In this document: positions 43,301 to 54,092 of the stretch, one piece after another | Layout: each line of letters starts with the position of its first letter | How positions within the stretch are numbered: position 1 is the stretch's first letter | Assembly: GCA_947044365.1 (NCBI GenBank) | Contig: OX345638.1 | Location: 1,160,201-1,224,200, forward strand | Reading direction: 5' to 3' | Source of the DNA: Petrosia ficiformis | Lineage: Eukaryota; Porifera; Demospongiae; Haplosclerida; Petrosiidae | DNA length: 64,000 nucleotides | Made by a program: the position numbers and the translations under genes | Notes under the pieces: generated by a model | What the model was told of the DNA's origin: nothing | Seen by the model: the letters and a program-made list of their open reading frames with translations, nothing else | Databases searched by the model: none

Positions 43301-44937
43301 AGTTAACTATAACTATAACTAAAACCTCTTTTAGTAAGGTATTGTGAGTTAACTATAACTATAACTAAAACCTCTTTTAGTAAGGTATTGTGAGTTAACT
43401 ATAACTATAACTAAAACCTCTTTTAGTAAGGTATTGTGAGTTAACTATAACTATAACTAAAACCCCTTTTAGTAAGGTATTATGACTTTTAGTTAACTAA
43501 ACTATAACTAAATTACAGGTGTACTGTAATAACTATAACTAACAAAATTGGCAGCACTTTTAGTTAATTAACCAAAACTAAAACCCTTTTGTGATAAACT
43601 AGTCATACTATAACTAAAAGTGATCATTATTGTCATACCACAACAACACTAGTACATGTACATGTACATATCTCATCATACAGTTGTGTTTTCTACATAC
43701 ATATACATGTATTGTATGTACACATATATATACATGTAAATACATGTACCTTCACAAGTCCTACATGACCAGAGTAGAGCCCCTTTTTAGTCCACTCAAT
43801 GAGCACTGACCGATGATCTTTAACAGAAGCTGGGTAAACACTTGCAATACAAGATATAGTATGATTCACAATAGCTTGACAATCTGGTGAAGAAGTGTGA
43901 TGAGTGAAGAGTGAAGCAACAAGACGGGACAGAGAAGGAGTGGTTGCTGCTGTGGTCTGTATTAGACGTCGTAATAGTTCTTTTGCATATGAACAGATCA
44001 CAGAGAGAGCAAATGTATTAAAAGATTCCTGAAGTAGGTTTGTAAGTGTATTAAAATATGTGAACTAATTGGGAAAACACACTTGTAGCGCAAATTTTGA
44101 ACAAACGCTTACCTTCCAACACTCGCTATTCGGCCATTTTATACAGGAAGCCAATTAAATGTGGTATCTAGGAGGAGCATTAACTGGTACCAAATTTCAT
44201 TTCGTTTGTTCAAATTAATTATTATGCTACCACAAGTGTGGTTTCCCAAAGTGGGTCGATCTTCATGTGATTTAATTGTGAAAAGAAATTTTTTTCCTGC
44301 AAAATAATTTTTATTACATGTGACCTAATTTTTGAAAAAGGACACTTTCACACAAAATGTTTTTGATCAAACACTTACATGTACATGTACTTACATCACG
44401 TACATGTTCATATTGCCATTGCAGGAAGACAATGAAATTCAGTATCTAAGAAGATTAATAATATATATATAGCTTTTCCAGTCTTCCTGGATACCAAATT
44501 TCATTGACTTTCTGTACCAAATGGCGGAATAGTGCAAATTTCATTATGGCGTAATAATGAGTGATTGAAGGTAGGCATTTGAACAAAATAATTTTAAAGA
44601 AAAGGTACGTTTTGGAATATAAGGAAAGGTCAGATGATTGAGGCAAAAATGGTACACAAAGGAGAGTGTATCAATGATATAATAAATTACATACTATGAC
44701 AACCAGTACAAACCTTAACTAATAGTGTAAGCTCTTGAATGAGGTTATCGCCATGTGACTCCACAATGAATGTATCACAATGACGAAGTGCATTGCCATG
44801 TACCAAAATGGACGAAAGAGTGCATTGTTTTTGAACAATCTGTAGAAATAAAGTAATTAAAATGTTTAAATGTGTAGGTATCTTGATATACAAACCTTAT
44901 TAGCTTCTTCTGTTGCTAAGTAACCCAAATCATCCAT
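40387..44937 (-). CDS. PELP1/Rix1-like HEAT-repeat protein, complete
   Basis: Exons from the 5' end: 44896..44937, 44714..44839, 43750..44028, 42085..42402, 41710..41877, 41616..41658, 41455..41546, 40958..41068, 40387..40788; 526 residues. Helical repeats occupy the first 380 residues. The stretch VKGLTRLISTCHYLHSSHTF followed by TIPLHEYLAIVW lines up with the PELP1 segment around its conserved PVQEILDF motif, and the preceding SVYPASVKDHRSVLIEW fits the PELP1 RIX1 region. The tail is Thr/Ser/Pro-rich and ends in an acidic patch (EEEEVEVVEIDDDSAEDMLM), as in PELP1. PELP1/Rix1 acts with TEX10 and WDR18 in late 60S ribosome maturation in the nucleolus. The 5' edge of exon 41710..41877 is chosen by phase and its acceptor is weak. 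It could instead be another HEAT protein; identity is moderate. Confidence 0.6.
41085..41430. repeat. about 60-bp minisatellite, 6 copies
   Basis: Unit contains GAACAAGAAGGTCACGTATG and AGCAAGCCCCACAGGTCTAC. It fills the intron between exons 40958..41068 and 41455..41546. Confidence 0.93.
42427..42600. repeat. (TAAT)n AT-only tract
   Basis: 170 bp of AATTATAATTATAAT, flanked by ACATGTACATGTACA. Confidence 0.95.
42645..43620. repeat. 46-bp minisatellite derived from the TTAGTTAACTA repeat
   Basis: About 14 copies of a 46-bp unit (AAAACCTCTTTTAGTAAGGT then ATTGTGAGTTAACTATAACT) with 40-bp variants. It runs into one complete-looking copy of the dispersed TTAGTTAACTA element at 43485-43620. Confidence 0.93.
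44097..44585. mobile_element. MITE family C copies
   Basis: 44097-44230 is a half copy (CTTACCTTCCAACACTCGCT, GGCCATTTTATACAGGAAG). 44290-44585 is a longer copy with GACCTAATTTTTGAAAAAGG at one end. Both lie in the PELP1-like intron between exons 43750..44028 and 44714..44839. Confidence 0.7.
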
Positions 44938-44991
44938 CTTCAGTGACCACGTGGGTCAACATGTGACGACCACACCCATAAATAATTTAAA
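44938..44991. promoter_or_regulatory. 54-bp divergent promoter, PELP1-like / NUP58
   Basis: Between the two start codons lie CACGTG (44948-44953, E-box), GTCAACATGTGACGACC and the AT-rich ATAAATAATTTAAA. Confidence 0.6.
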
Positions 44992-47900
44992 ATGGCTGGA
45001 CAAGGTGGAGGTTTGAAAATTGGAGGCATTCTCCAAACTCAAGGAACCACAATAAATGCAGGACTACCTACCAATCAAATATTTTCAACTGGTCTACAGC
45101 AGCAGATGGGATCTAATATATTAACAGGAACCAGTGGAGTAACTAGCCAAGGGTTTCAGTTCCCATCCTCTAGTGTTCAGTTATCAACAGGACTTAGTAC
45201 TGCTGGATCTACATCCATTAGAATGCCCACTATCATTGGTTCTACTGGAATACAGCAAACTACAGCAGGAACTGGTACTGGACTTACTGGTTTGGGAACA
45301 GGTACCGGAATTACTGGTTTGGGAACGAGTACTGGACTTACAGGTTTGGGAACGAGTACTGGACATATCGGTCTGGGAACGAATGCTGGACAAACTGGTT
45401 TAGGAACAAGTACTGGACTTACTGGTTTAGGAACGAGTACTGGGCTTACTGGTTTAGGAACAGGATTAAGCGGTGCTGGTACTTTGGGATTAAAAACAGG
45501 AACTGGAATCCCAGGATTAGGAACCACCGGATTGGGAACCAGGACAGGTATTACTGGTTTAGGAACAAGTGGCACTTCAAGTTTGGGAATAGGGACAAAT
45601 ACAACTGTTTCAGGTGTGGGAATGGGACCTGGAGGTGGTACTACTGGCATGCAACAGATTGGATTACCGACAACTACAACAAGTCATGTGACAGGATTGG
45701 GTGGAGCTAGTCAAGGGTTAAAGAAAACACAGTACGTTAGTACTATCATTGTTTGTTTGTGTAAGGTGAAAGTTGGTACATGGTGATGTATTTTGTCCAA
45801 CTTCCCATCATATGCTTCTAATAGCAAAACTCTAGTGAGGGGGGACGAATGCCCCCCCCCCTCCCCTGCCCCCCATGTTTTACTATTGAAAATGTACTGT
45901 ACAAGTACATTTGAAAGTATTTAAATACAAGTTGTACTAGTGAAAATGTACTAATGTACATGTACAAGTACATTTGAAAGTATTTAAGTACAAATACTAA
46001 TAGAAATGTACTAATGTACATTTACAAGTACATGTAGGTTTGAAAGTATTCTTAAGTACAAGTACAAGTTGTACTTGTGAAAATGTACTAATGTACATGT
46101 ACAAATACATTTGAAAGTATTTAAGTACAAGTACAAGTTCTACTAGTGAAAATGTACTAATGTACATGTACAAATACATTTGAAAGTATTTAAGTACAAG
46201 TACAAGTTCTACTAGTGAAAATGTACTAATGTACATGTACAAATACATTTGAAAGTATTTAAGTACAAGTACAAGTTCTACTAGTGAAAATGTACTAATG
46301 TACATGTACATGTACAAGTACATTTGAAAGTATTTAAGTACAAGTACAAGTTGTACTAGTGAAAATGTGCTAATGTACATGTACAAGTACATTTGAAAGT
46401 ATTTAAGTACAAGTACAAGTTGTACTAGTGAAAATGTACTAATGTACATGTACAAATACATTTGAAAGTATTTAAGTACAAGTACAAGTTGTACTAGTGA
46501 AAATGTACTGATGTACATGTACAAGTACATTTGAAAGTATTTAAGTACAAGTACAAGTTGTACTAGTGAAAATGTACTAATGTACATGTACATGTACAAA
46601 TACATTTGAAAGTATTTAAGTACAAGTGCAAGTTGTACTAGTGAAAATGTACTGATGTACATGTACAAGTACATTTGAAAGTATTTAAGTACAAGTTCTA
46701 CTAGTGAAAATGTACTAATGTACATGTACATGTACAAATACATTTGAAAGTATTTAAGTACAAGTGCAAGTTGTACTAGTGAAAATGTACTGATGTACAT
46801 GTACAAGTACATTTGAAAGTATTTAAGTACAAGTGCAAGTTGTACTAGTGAAAATGTACTGATGTACATGTACAAGTACATTTGAAAGTATTTAAGTACA
46901 AGTGCAAGTTGTACTAGTGAAAATGTACTAATGTACATGTACAAGTACATTTGAAAGTATTTAAGTACACATGTACAAGAATGTACTTGGCCTCATGATA
47001 AGTGTACTAATAATGTAATTTCTAACATCATTAGTTGCTTTTATGATACTCATAATTATTAAGAACATTTTCAGAAGGTAGATATAATATCAGATCGTTA
47101 CCTAAAGTCATTGCTGACTTGTTTTATAAGATTATCAGCAAAATCCCATATCAGAGTATCTATATGTATATACATGTATGAAGAGGAGTTGATGGTTGTC
47201 TGGTTGTCATAGTGATGAGAGCACTAGTAGTGGGTTTCGTCAGTGGCCCTGGGGCAAGTGACTACCACCATTTTCACTTCCTTATTAATTATAATTTAGC
47301 ATTTATTTTTATTCATCTCTCTTTTAAAGAGTAATATCTGTTAATGAAGGTCAGGTCCTGGACCCATTGGCGGTACTGATACAGAGGTTTCAAACATACA
47401 TGACTCAGCAAAAATCAACCAGTGAAGAAATAAGTAAACGTTCGGAAAGTTTTGACAAACAGTTTCGTAATGTTCAGAGTACTATTGATGGCTACAATCA
47501 GGTTTGTCTCCAAATCTAAATCCATGTTTCCATTCTGTAATGTCATTCCAAAACACTTAGTTCAAGGCGGACATGGGGAATACATATACTTGTACTTAAG
47601 TACATTGTCAAAGTACATGTACTTGTACTTAAGTACATTGTCAAAGTACATGTACTTGTACCTAAGTACATTGTCAAAGTACATGTACATGTACTTGTAC
47701 TTAAGTACATTGTCAAAGTACATGTACTTGTACCTTAGTACATTGTCAAAGTACATGTACTTGTACCTTAGTACATTGTCAAAGTACATGTACTTGTATT
47801 TAAGTACATTGTCAAAGTACATGTACTTGTACTTAAGTACATTGTCAAAGTACATGTACTTGTATTTAAGTACATTGTCAAAGTACATGTACTTGTACCT

Positions 47901-49157
47901 TAGTACATTGTCAAAGTACATGTACTTGTATTTAAGTACATTGTCAAAGTACATGTACTTGTACTTAAGTACATTGTCAAAGTACATGTACTTGTACCTT
48001 AGTACATTGTCAAAGTACATGTACTTGTATTTAAGTACATTGTCAAAGTACATGTACTTGTACCTAAGTACATTGTCAAAGTACATGTACTTGTACTTGA
48101 GTACGTACATTGTCAAAGTACATGTACTTGTACTTGAGTACGTACATTGTCAAAGTACATGTACTTGTACCTTAGTACATTGTCAAAGTACATGTACTTG
48201 TATTGTCAAAGTACCTTTATGAAACTCAGACAGATAATCATCGCTCTATTCCACCTTTAATCATCCCATTCCAGCAAGCTGTTTCTATAGGAAGACAGAC
48301 TCATCAGTTAACACATTCAATATATCAACTCAAAGAGGAGACAGGTAAAGAGGTTAGGATTGTAGAAATGGCTCAGAGGACACGTGAATTACCAGCTGGA
48401 TTACAACATGAGAATACATCACCTGATGAGTAAGTAGTGATTGAATGAATGGGATGGATGTATGGATGGATGGATGGATGGATGGATGGATGGATTGATG
48501 AATTGATGAATGGATCATGGACGAGTGAGTGAATAGACAGATGTGACGGTCTGGTGGATTAATTAAAAGGAGACATCAATGGATTAAGCAATGGATGGAT
48601 GGATGGACGGATGGAAGGATGGATGGACAGACGGACAGATGGATGTAGTCAGATGGATGAATCAATGGACGATAGGATAGTACATGTATCATGATGTATG
48701 TTCAGGATAAAGTATTAACAGAGATGGCAAAATCATTGTTTCTTGTTTCAGTTATTTTCAGGAGATTACACTCGAGTTTGAAAAAAGAATGCAGGTGTAC
48801 AGAGGGCAGTTGGAAGAGCTAGAGAGTTATCTTGGAACGTTCCTCTCCTCTACCACATCTCATTCTTCTTCTGATTTGATAGCTGCTCTACAATCACAAC
48901 ATCAACCATTTTTATTGTTAGCTGCTCGTCTGCAGGTTGTTCATGAGGAAGTTCTGAGATTAAAAGATCAGTATATCAATCTTCGGAAACTCATTGGACA
49001 CGGTAGTCCTGATGTTTTTTCACAACAAAAACAACAAATAAGAAAAACAAGTTTGTTTGGATATAATATTTAGTATGTTTCCCTTCAATCAAACAGTAGA
49101 ACCTCTTTATAATAGACATATTGGGACTAGTGGAATTGTGATGCTTTTGATGGATGG

Positions 49158-49191
<34 letters not shown>

Positions 49192-50118
49192 AGGATGGAT
49201 GGATGGATGGATAGATGGATGAATAGATGGATGGATGAATAGATGGATGGATGGATGGATGATGAATAGATGGATGGATAGGATGGATAGGATGGATGGA
49301 TGGATGGATGGATGGATGGATAGGATGGATAGATGGATGGATAGGATGGATAGATGGATGGATGGATGGATGATGAATATTAGATGGATGGATGGATGGA
49401 TGGATGGATGGATGGATGAATAGATAGATGGATGAATCAATGGAGGGATGAATCAATGAAAGGATTGAAGGATGGATGGATCAGTCATGCCAACTAAAAA
49501 GCTCTTTGACCCAAAGGTGTGACAGTGCCATACATGTATAAATATCCTATATAATAATGAAATCTGGACAAGACAATTTGTAACTTAATATTCCAAAAAG
49601 AAGCCATTAGGTCACAGGTAACTCTTTCAAACTAATGGGTGTGGCTACAACAACAGAAGAAAAGTGTATTTCATAAGTTTTTATGTACTATTACAGATAC
49701 TGGTGATAAAGGAGTAGAGCCTCTTACTGGCCCCTCCCCTTTTGCCGCATCAATAGCTCAGGCTACAGCTGCTCTTACTGCCATGGCAACAGCAGGTAAA
49801 GAACTTTAATTGCATAGTTAATGAAAATATAATATACCGTTTCTACATGTAGGTCATTTGGGACAAATTGGTGGCCTTCAGACTAGTTTGGGAACGAGGA
49901 TATCTGGGCTTGGGGGACATATAGGAGGGCTTAATACTGGATTAACTGGTACAGGAAGCAGTCTAGGAATGGGATCTGGTTTAGGAATGGGTACCAATTT
50001 AGGGACAGGAACCAACATGGGAATGGGAACAGGACTACAATCTGGAATGTTAAATGTTGCAGGAGGTACTAAACCATTTCAATTGAAGCCTCCTCCATTA
50101 GGAAAAAAGAAAAATTAG
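44992..50118 (+). CDS. NUP58: nucleoporin NUP58/NUP45, complete, LG-repeat variant
   Basis: Exons: 44992..45731, 47330..47501, 48275..48429, 48752..49050, 49697..49795, 49853..50118; 576 residues. The N-terminal 245 residues are Gly/Thr/Leu-rich (repeats of [13 protein letters not shown]). The middle is a coiled alpha-helical part: [20 protein letters not shown], then [15 protein letters not shown] (human PPGLQHENTAPADYF), [36 protein letters not shown]. The C-terminus is again Gly-rich and ends [13 protein letters not shown] (human LLQLKKPPAGNKRGKR). With NUP54 and NUP62 it lines the central channel of the nuclear pore. Striking: no FG dipeptide occurs in either repeat region; LG takes its place. 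Introns 1 and 2 are minisatellites. Divergent from the PELP1-like gene. Confidence 0.93.
45830..46985. repeat. about 60-bp minisatellite in NUP58 intron 1
   Basis: About 18 copies of a unit with AGTGAAAATGTACTAATGTA and AAGTACATTTGAAAGTATTT, preceded by a C/G run (CCCCCCCCCCTCCCCTGCCC). Open on the minus strand for 317 codons by repeat effect only. Confidence 0.93.
47574..48215. repeat. 33-bp minisatellite in NUP58 intron 2
   Basis: About 19 copies of AAGTACATTGTCAAAGTACA plus TGTACTTGTACTT. Its core resembles the arrays at 45897 and 60760. Confidence 0.93.
48440..48670. repeat. (GGAT)n microsatellite
   Basis: GGAT tract in NUP58 intron 3; a second, longer one at 49148-49475 lies in intron 4. 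Confidence 0.93.
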
Positions 50119-50385
50119 TATAGTTATTAGATGAAAATTTGAAATGCTTTTTTTTTTTTTTCATTTCTGTCATATATAATATATTATTAGTTTATTATTA
50201 TTCCTTCGTGTACCGATATAGCCTCATACCCAGACTATTTATAAAAGGAAAGTCTGGGTATGAGATTACAGACCCGTATTTACATGTTATATATAGAAAC
50301 AAAATAAAACCATTTTTTTTGAACAGAAAAAGATTAATTACAGAGTAAATGTCATGTGACAGGAAATGAATAATTAATTAAATAG
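50119..50385. terminator. convergent 3' region NUP58 / NUP50
   Basis: 267 bp between the two stop codons. It contains a hairpin CTCATACCCAGAC / GTCTGGGTATGAG (about 50223-50265), a plus-strand AATAAA at about 50304 and TTATTATT sequences that could serve the minus-strand gene. The 3' UTRs probably overlap. Confidence 0.5.
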
Positions 50386-53300
50386 TTATAAATTATTTTT
50401 AATGGCAGAATGTAGTTCCTTTGCCAAATGAATGTCTTTAACTTTCAAACCATAAGTCACAGGTCCTTCGGAAGTCTCGCTCTTTTTAGAATCCAAAGGA
50501 GGATTTGGATGACAGACTAAAAGAACATGATTCTTTTGTAACGATAGAGGAACTGATCCAGTGAGATATACATTAAGCAGGATTTGTGCAAGACTAGTAT
50601 CATTACGTAATAATAGACGGACGCCTCCTTTTTCTACTTTTGTCACACAGAGTTTTCCGACACCCAACTCGACAAAACTGTCACCTTTCTTATAATATAG
50701 TTTACTGCGTATAGTAATTATACTATTGACATCATCCGTGGAGACTGCTTGTGAATCCACTTTCGAATCTAAAGAACAACAAGTACATGTTAGTAGTTAT
50801 GATAATAATGACTAGTTTTAGTATAACACTTTTTGAAAATTTAGTTACTGTTATAGTTAATAAACTAAAACAATAATGTTAGGCTTACTAAAAGGGTTTT
50901 AGTTTTAGTTAACTAACTAAAAGTGCCCATTATTAGCCAATTTTCTTTTTAGTTAGTTATAGTTATTACAGTAGATTAGTTATAGTTTAGTAAACTAAGT
51001 CACAATACCTTACTAAAAGAGGTTTTTGTAGTTAACTAAAACAACACTAGTACCCAACACCTCCACATCAACTGATCATGTGACCATCAGCCTATTTATG
51101 TCCAATCAGATCTCAAATTGGACATGTACTGCAAACTCAACTAACCTTGACTACTTTGGGAGCTCATCTCAGACTTCTCTGACTCACTGTGTGTTGCCTC
51201 TTCCTCCTCCTCCTCATCATCATCATCATCCTTCTCTACTCCCTGTTCAGTGTCCTCCATTTTCTTCTCCTCCTCGTCAGTTTTAGAATCCTCAATCTCC
51301 TTCATGTATTTACTATAATCTTTAAATATGGGTGTTAAATCTATACACGGATTTTGCTGTACATGTTGTGTAATCCATTCCGAAACACTAACATTCAAAG
51401 ACCTTAGTTTTGTTAAATATTTCGAGTCTCGGGCTCCATTAGTCATTGATGGAGGTTGACTGGGTGGAGTCAATTTGGGTAACATTGGGAGAGCGACTTT
51501 TGGCATTGTGAGATGTTGAAAAGGACATGTTGTGCTTGTAGATGAAAGATTTATTCCCGAAAACAATCCACCATTTCCCTAAGAGAGACAAATAGAATGT
51601 CAAAGTTAATATTGTAGTTTAATTTATAAGCGCCATTGGGAATGCATCTTGAGCCAATTAAGTAATAGTTAATTGTTAGTGACAGAATAATCATAATTAC
51701 CTGCGCCACTGGCCCAAAAAGAAAACTGTGCAGTGCCATTTAAGAAGCTCTTTGGGCCAATGGTGCACCATATAAGCTTATCAAAAACACTGTTCTCTGC
51801 TAACTAGCCTGGGTATGAGGCTACTTCTTGTGGGCCTGGATATTGGAGAGAAATACGAGCTACAAATCATAGTACATTTAGTAGCAGCTCAGATACACTT
51901 TGATACTCGTCATCTCCTTTAAAAGGAGTTTCAGAGGTGTCCTAAGAAATCATCATAGCTGCTTTGTTAGGGCAGAGGTAGTAGTCCATGGAGGACCATC
52001 CATGTACATGTAGGTGCAACAATAATTTAGTAACAACACTTAACAATATCACATTCATAATTACAGAGGAACAACACTCGGTTCATCTGGAATACATGGT
52101 GCTTCATTAAACATTCATAGAAGCATGTTCTATGTGGATTAGGAATCATTTGGAAAAAGGACAGTACCTCAAGTGGGCGTAGTAAATGATAGATTAGGCT
52201 CATTTTGCCTACTTGAGTTACTATTGTATCATATAAAACAACACTCAATCCTAGCAATGATAATACCCAGAATAATTTTACAATATAATGACATATCTCG
52301 CTATGATTTGGTAGGGCAAAATGAAAGTAGCCAAAGCAAGACAATACTAATTAAAACACGATTGAAGAACAGTGTTCTGCCATACGTAATAACATACACA
52401 CACTACACACACAAGCATATATACACATATATGTACAGTATTCTGCCCAGGATATTTAGAGTGGTGGTTGGATTCTACATTGCGTTTAGTGCTGTTTATC
52501 CAGTATATACTTAATTCTGTCTCAGTAGCCTATATATGTATTTTCTGAGAAGTGGTTAATTTATTTGAGAGATGGTTAATTCATCTGAGTGGTGGTTATT
52601 TCCGACTGACCAGTGTGGGCAGAACACTGGAGGAATATTTAAGATGCCATTTTTTTCTGGCTCAGGACATATCACCCTATGACTCGGATTTTATAACGAA
52701 GTGTCATGTAATCTTATTATTGTTACCATGGTGATAATTGATTAATTAATCTAAGCTCCACCCACCTGCATACCAGTAGTCTTTTCAGGTAGATTTCGTT
52801 TTGCTTTTTTAATGCTTGGGGGGAAAAAATAGATATATAATTATAATGTATGATACTTTAGGATCAACTGTAATATATGGACAAGGCATTATAATATTGT
52901 TGACAAGGGCGCCTAGAGTTAGTCTCGCATAGCCAGATCTAACTCTCTGCTATGCGACGGGAAGGGTCTGGTCAACCCACTGTACTAGTGTTTGTCAAGA
53001 GCATCAGGTATTTAGCAAACTGGTAATTGCATTCATAACAGTAGTAATGATATTCATACAGGTGGCTTACTGGGAAAGTATAGTTATGAATATACTTATT
53101 TTGATTATGAATATATTAGCGGTTTGTCACCCACTAAAATACCCAAAAAATCTGGCTAAACTCTTGACGAACGGTAGTACAGTGGGTTGACTAGACCCTT
53201 CCCGTTGCATAGCAGAGGGTTGGGTCTGGCAACGCGAGACTAGCCTAGAGTATTCATACATCCAAGGGCCCCTATAGTGGTCATACATCTCAAACACCCC

Positions 53301-53916
53301 TAGATTGGTGATATGTTGCAAGGCCATGCTCCTGATGCATTACAGTGCCCTGTATGTATATTACAGTGGATCAATACTTCATAGCAGAGGGTTGGGTCTG
53401 GCAACGCGAGACTAGCCTGGAGTATTCATACATCCAAGGGCCCCTAGAGTGGTCATACATCTCAAGCACCCCTAGACTGGTGATATGTTGCAAGGCCATG
53501 CTCCTGATGCATTACAGTGCCCTGTATGTATATTACAGTGGATCAATACTTCATAGCAGAGGGTTGGGTCTGGCAACGCGAGACTAGCCTGGAGTATTCA
53601 TACATCCAAGGGCCCCTAGAGTGGTCATACATCTCAAGCACCCCTAGACTGGTGATATGTTGCAAGGCCATGCTCCTGATGCATTACAGTGCCCTGTATG
53701 TATATTACAGTGGATCAATACTTCATATATTTACTTACTCTCTTCTTCTCAATTCTGTTTCAGAGGCTTTTATAAACCCTTCAGTAGTTACATTCTATTC
53801 AAAAAATAACTAATTAATTTACATACAATTCTATTTCGAAATAGACTAACCTCTTCTTCATTCTCCTCTTCGAAGTTATCCGAGGTGAGTTGAACAGTAG
53901 CTGCCCTCTTTGCCAT
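50386..53916 (-). CDS. NUP50: nucleoporin NUP50, complete
   Basis: Exons from the 5' end: 53851..53916, 53739..53794, 52766..52814, 51146..51578, 50386..50768; 328 residues. It starts MAKRAATVQLTSDNFEEENE, like the importin-alpha-binding N-terminus of NUP50 (MAKRNAEKELTDRNWDQEDE), followed by the basic IKKAKRNL. The central NVSVSEWITQHVQQNPCIDL followed by TPIFKDYSKYM matches a NUP50 signature. An acidic stretch (KDDDDDEEEEEEATHSE) precedes a C-terminal Ran-binding domain (KLYYKKGDSFVELGVGKLCV ... ILLNVYL ... VLLVCHPNPPLDSK). NUP50 is a mobile nuclear-basket protein that speeds importin-alpha/beta cargo release with Ran. It is shorter than human NUP50, and the usual central FG repeats are missing. 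Convergent with NUP58. Confidence 0.93.
50810..51050. repeat. TTAGTTAACTA-family copy
   Basis: Blocks TTTTAGTTTTAGTTAACTAA and GTTATAGTTTAGTAAACTAA in NUP50 intron 4. Confidence 0.75.
51628..51792 (-). mobile_element. MITE family B, copy 7 (left end lost)
   Basis: Contains GCCATTGGGAATGCATCTTG and ends CTTATCAAAAACACTG. NUP50 intron 3, about 50 bp above exon 51146..51578. Confidence 0.8.
52436..52629. mobile_element. inverted-repeat element family D, copy 1
   Basis: Begins CAGTATTCTGCCCAGGA and ends TGTGGGCAGAACACTG. The interior GAGTGGTGGTTGGATTCTAC is shared with 59567-59768. Confidence 0.75.
52919..53248. mobile_element. foldback MITE, GTCTCGC family
   Basis: The left arm (TAGTCTCGCATAGCCAGATC ... 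GGGAAGGGTCTGGTCAACCC) is repeated inverted on the right (GGGTTGACTAGACCCTTCCC ... GGCAACGCGAGACTA). Arms are about 65 bp with roughly 90% identity. Confidence 0.85.
53205..53728. repeat. 172-bp tandem repeat, 3 copies, seeded by a MITE end
   Basis: Unit runs from CATAGCAGAGGGTTGGGTCT through AACGCGAGACTAGCCTGGAG to TATTACAGTGGATCAATACTT. The first 45 bp are the right end of the foldback element just upstream, so the array amplified across the element boundary. It lies in NUP50 intron 2. Confidence 0.9.
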
Positions 53917-54092
53917 AAATAATTTGTAAAAATTAAATTATTAAAAGTAAAAACAATAAATTTCACAACCACGCGGTTTGTACTTACTGCGCATGCTCAG
54001 TGGAAGGAATACTAATACATGTATATAGTGCTAATAGATATTATGATACAAGTTGACAAGTTGAATTATAATAATATATTATTGTGAAATTA
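53917..54092. promoter_or_regulatory. NUP50 promoter / ICln 3' flank
   Basis: 176 bp between the NUP50 ATG and the ICln stop. TGCGCATGCTCAG at 53988-54000 resembles an NRF1 site. No other feature seen. Confidence 0.45.

Noticed and set aside
45997..48222. 317-residue minus ORF and 256-residue plus ORF
   Set aside because: Minisatellites in NUP58 introns 1 and 2; real exons of NUP58 flank them in another pattern.
52027..52514. ORFs of 105 and 113 residues in NUP50 intron 3
   Set aside because: Opposite-strand frames overlapping each other and a family D element; no domain.
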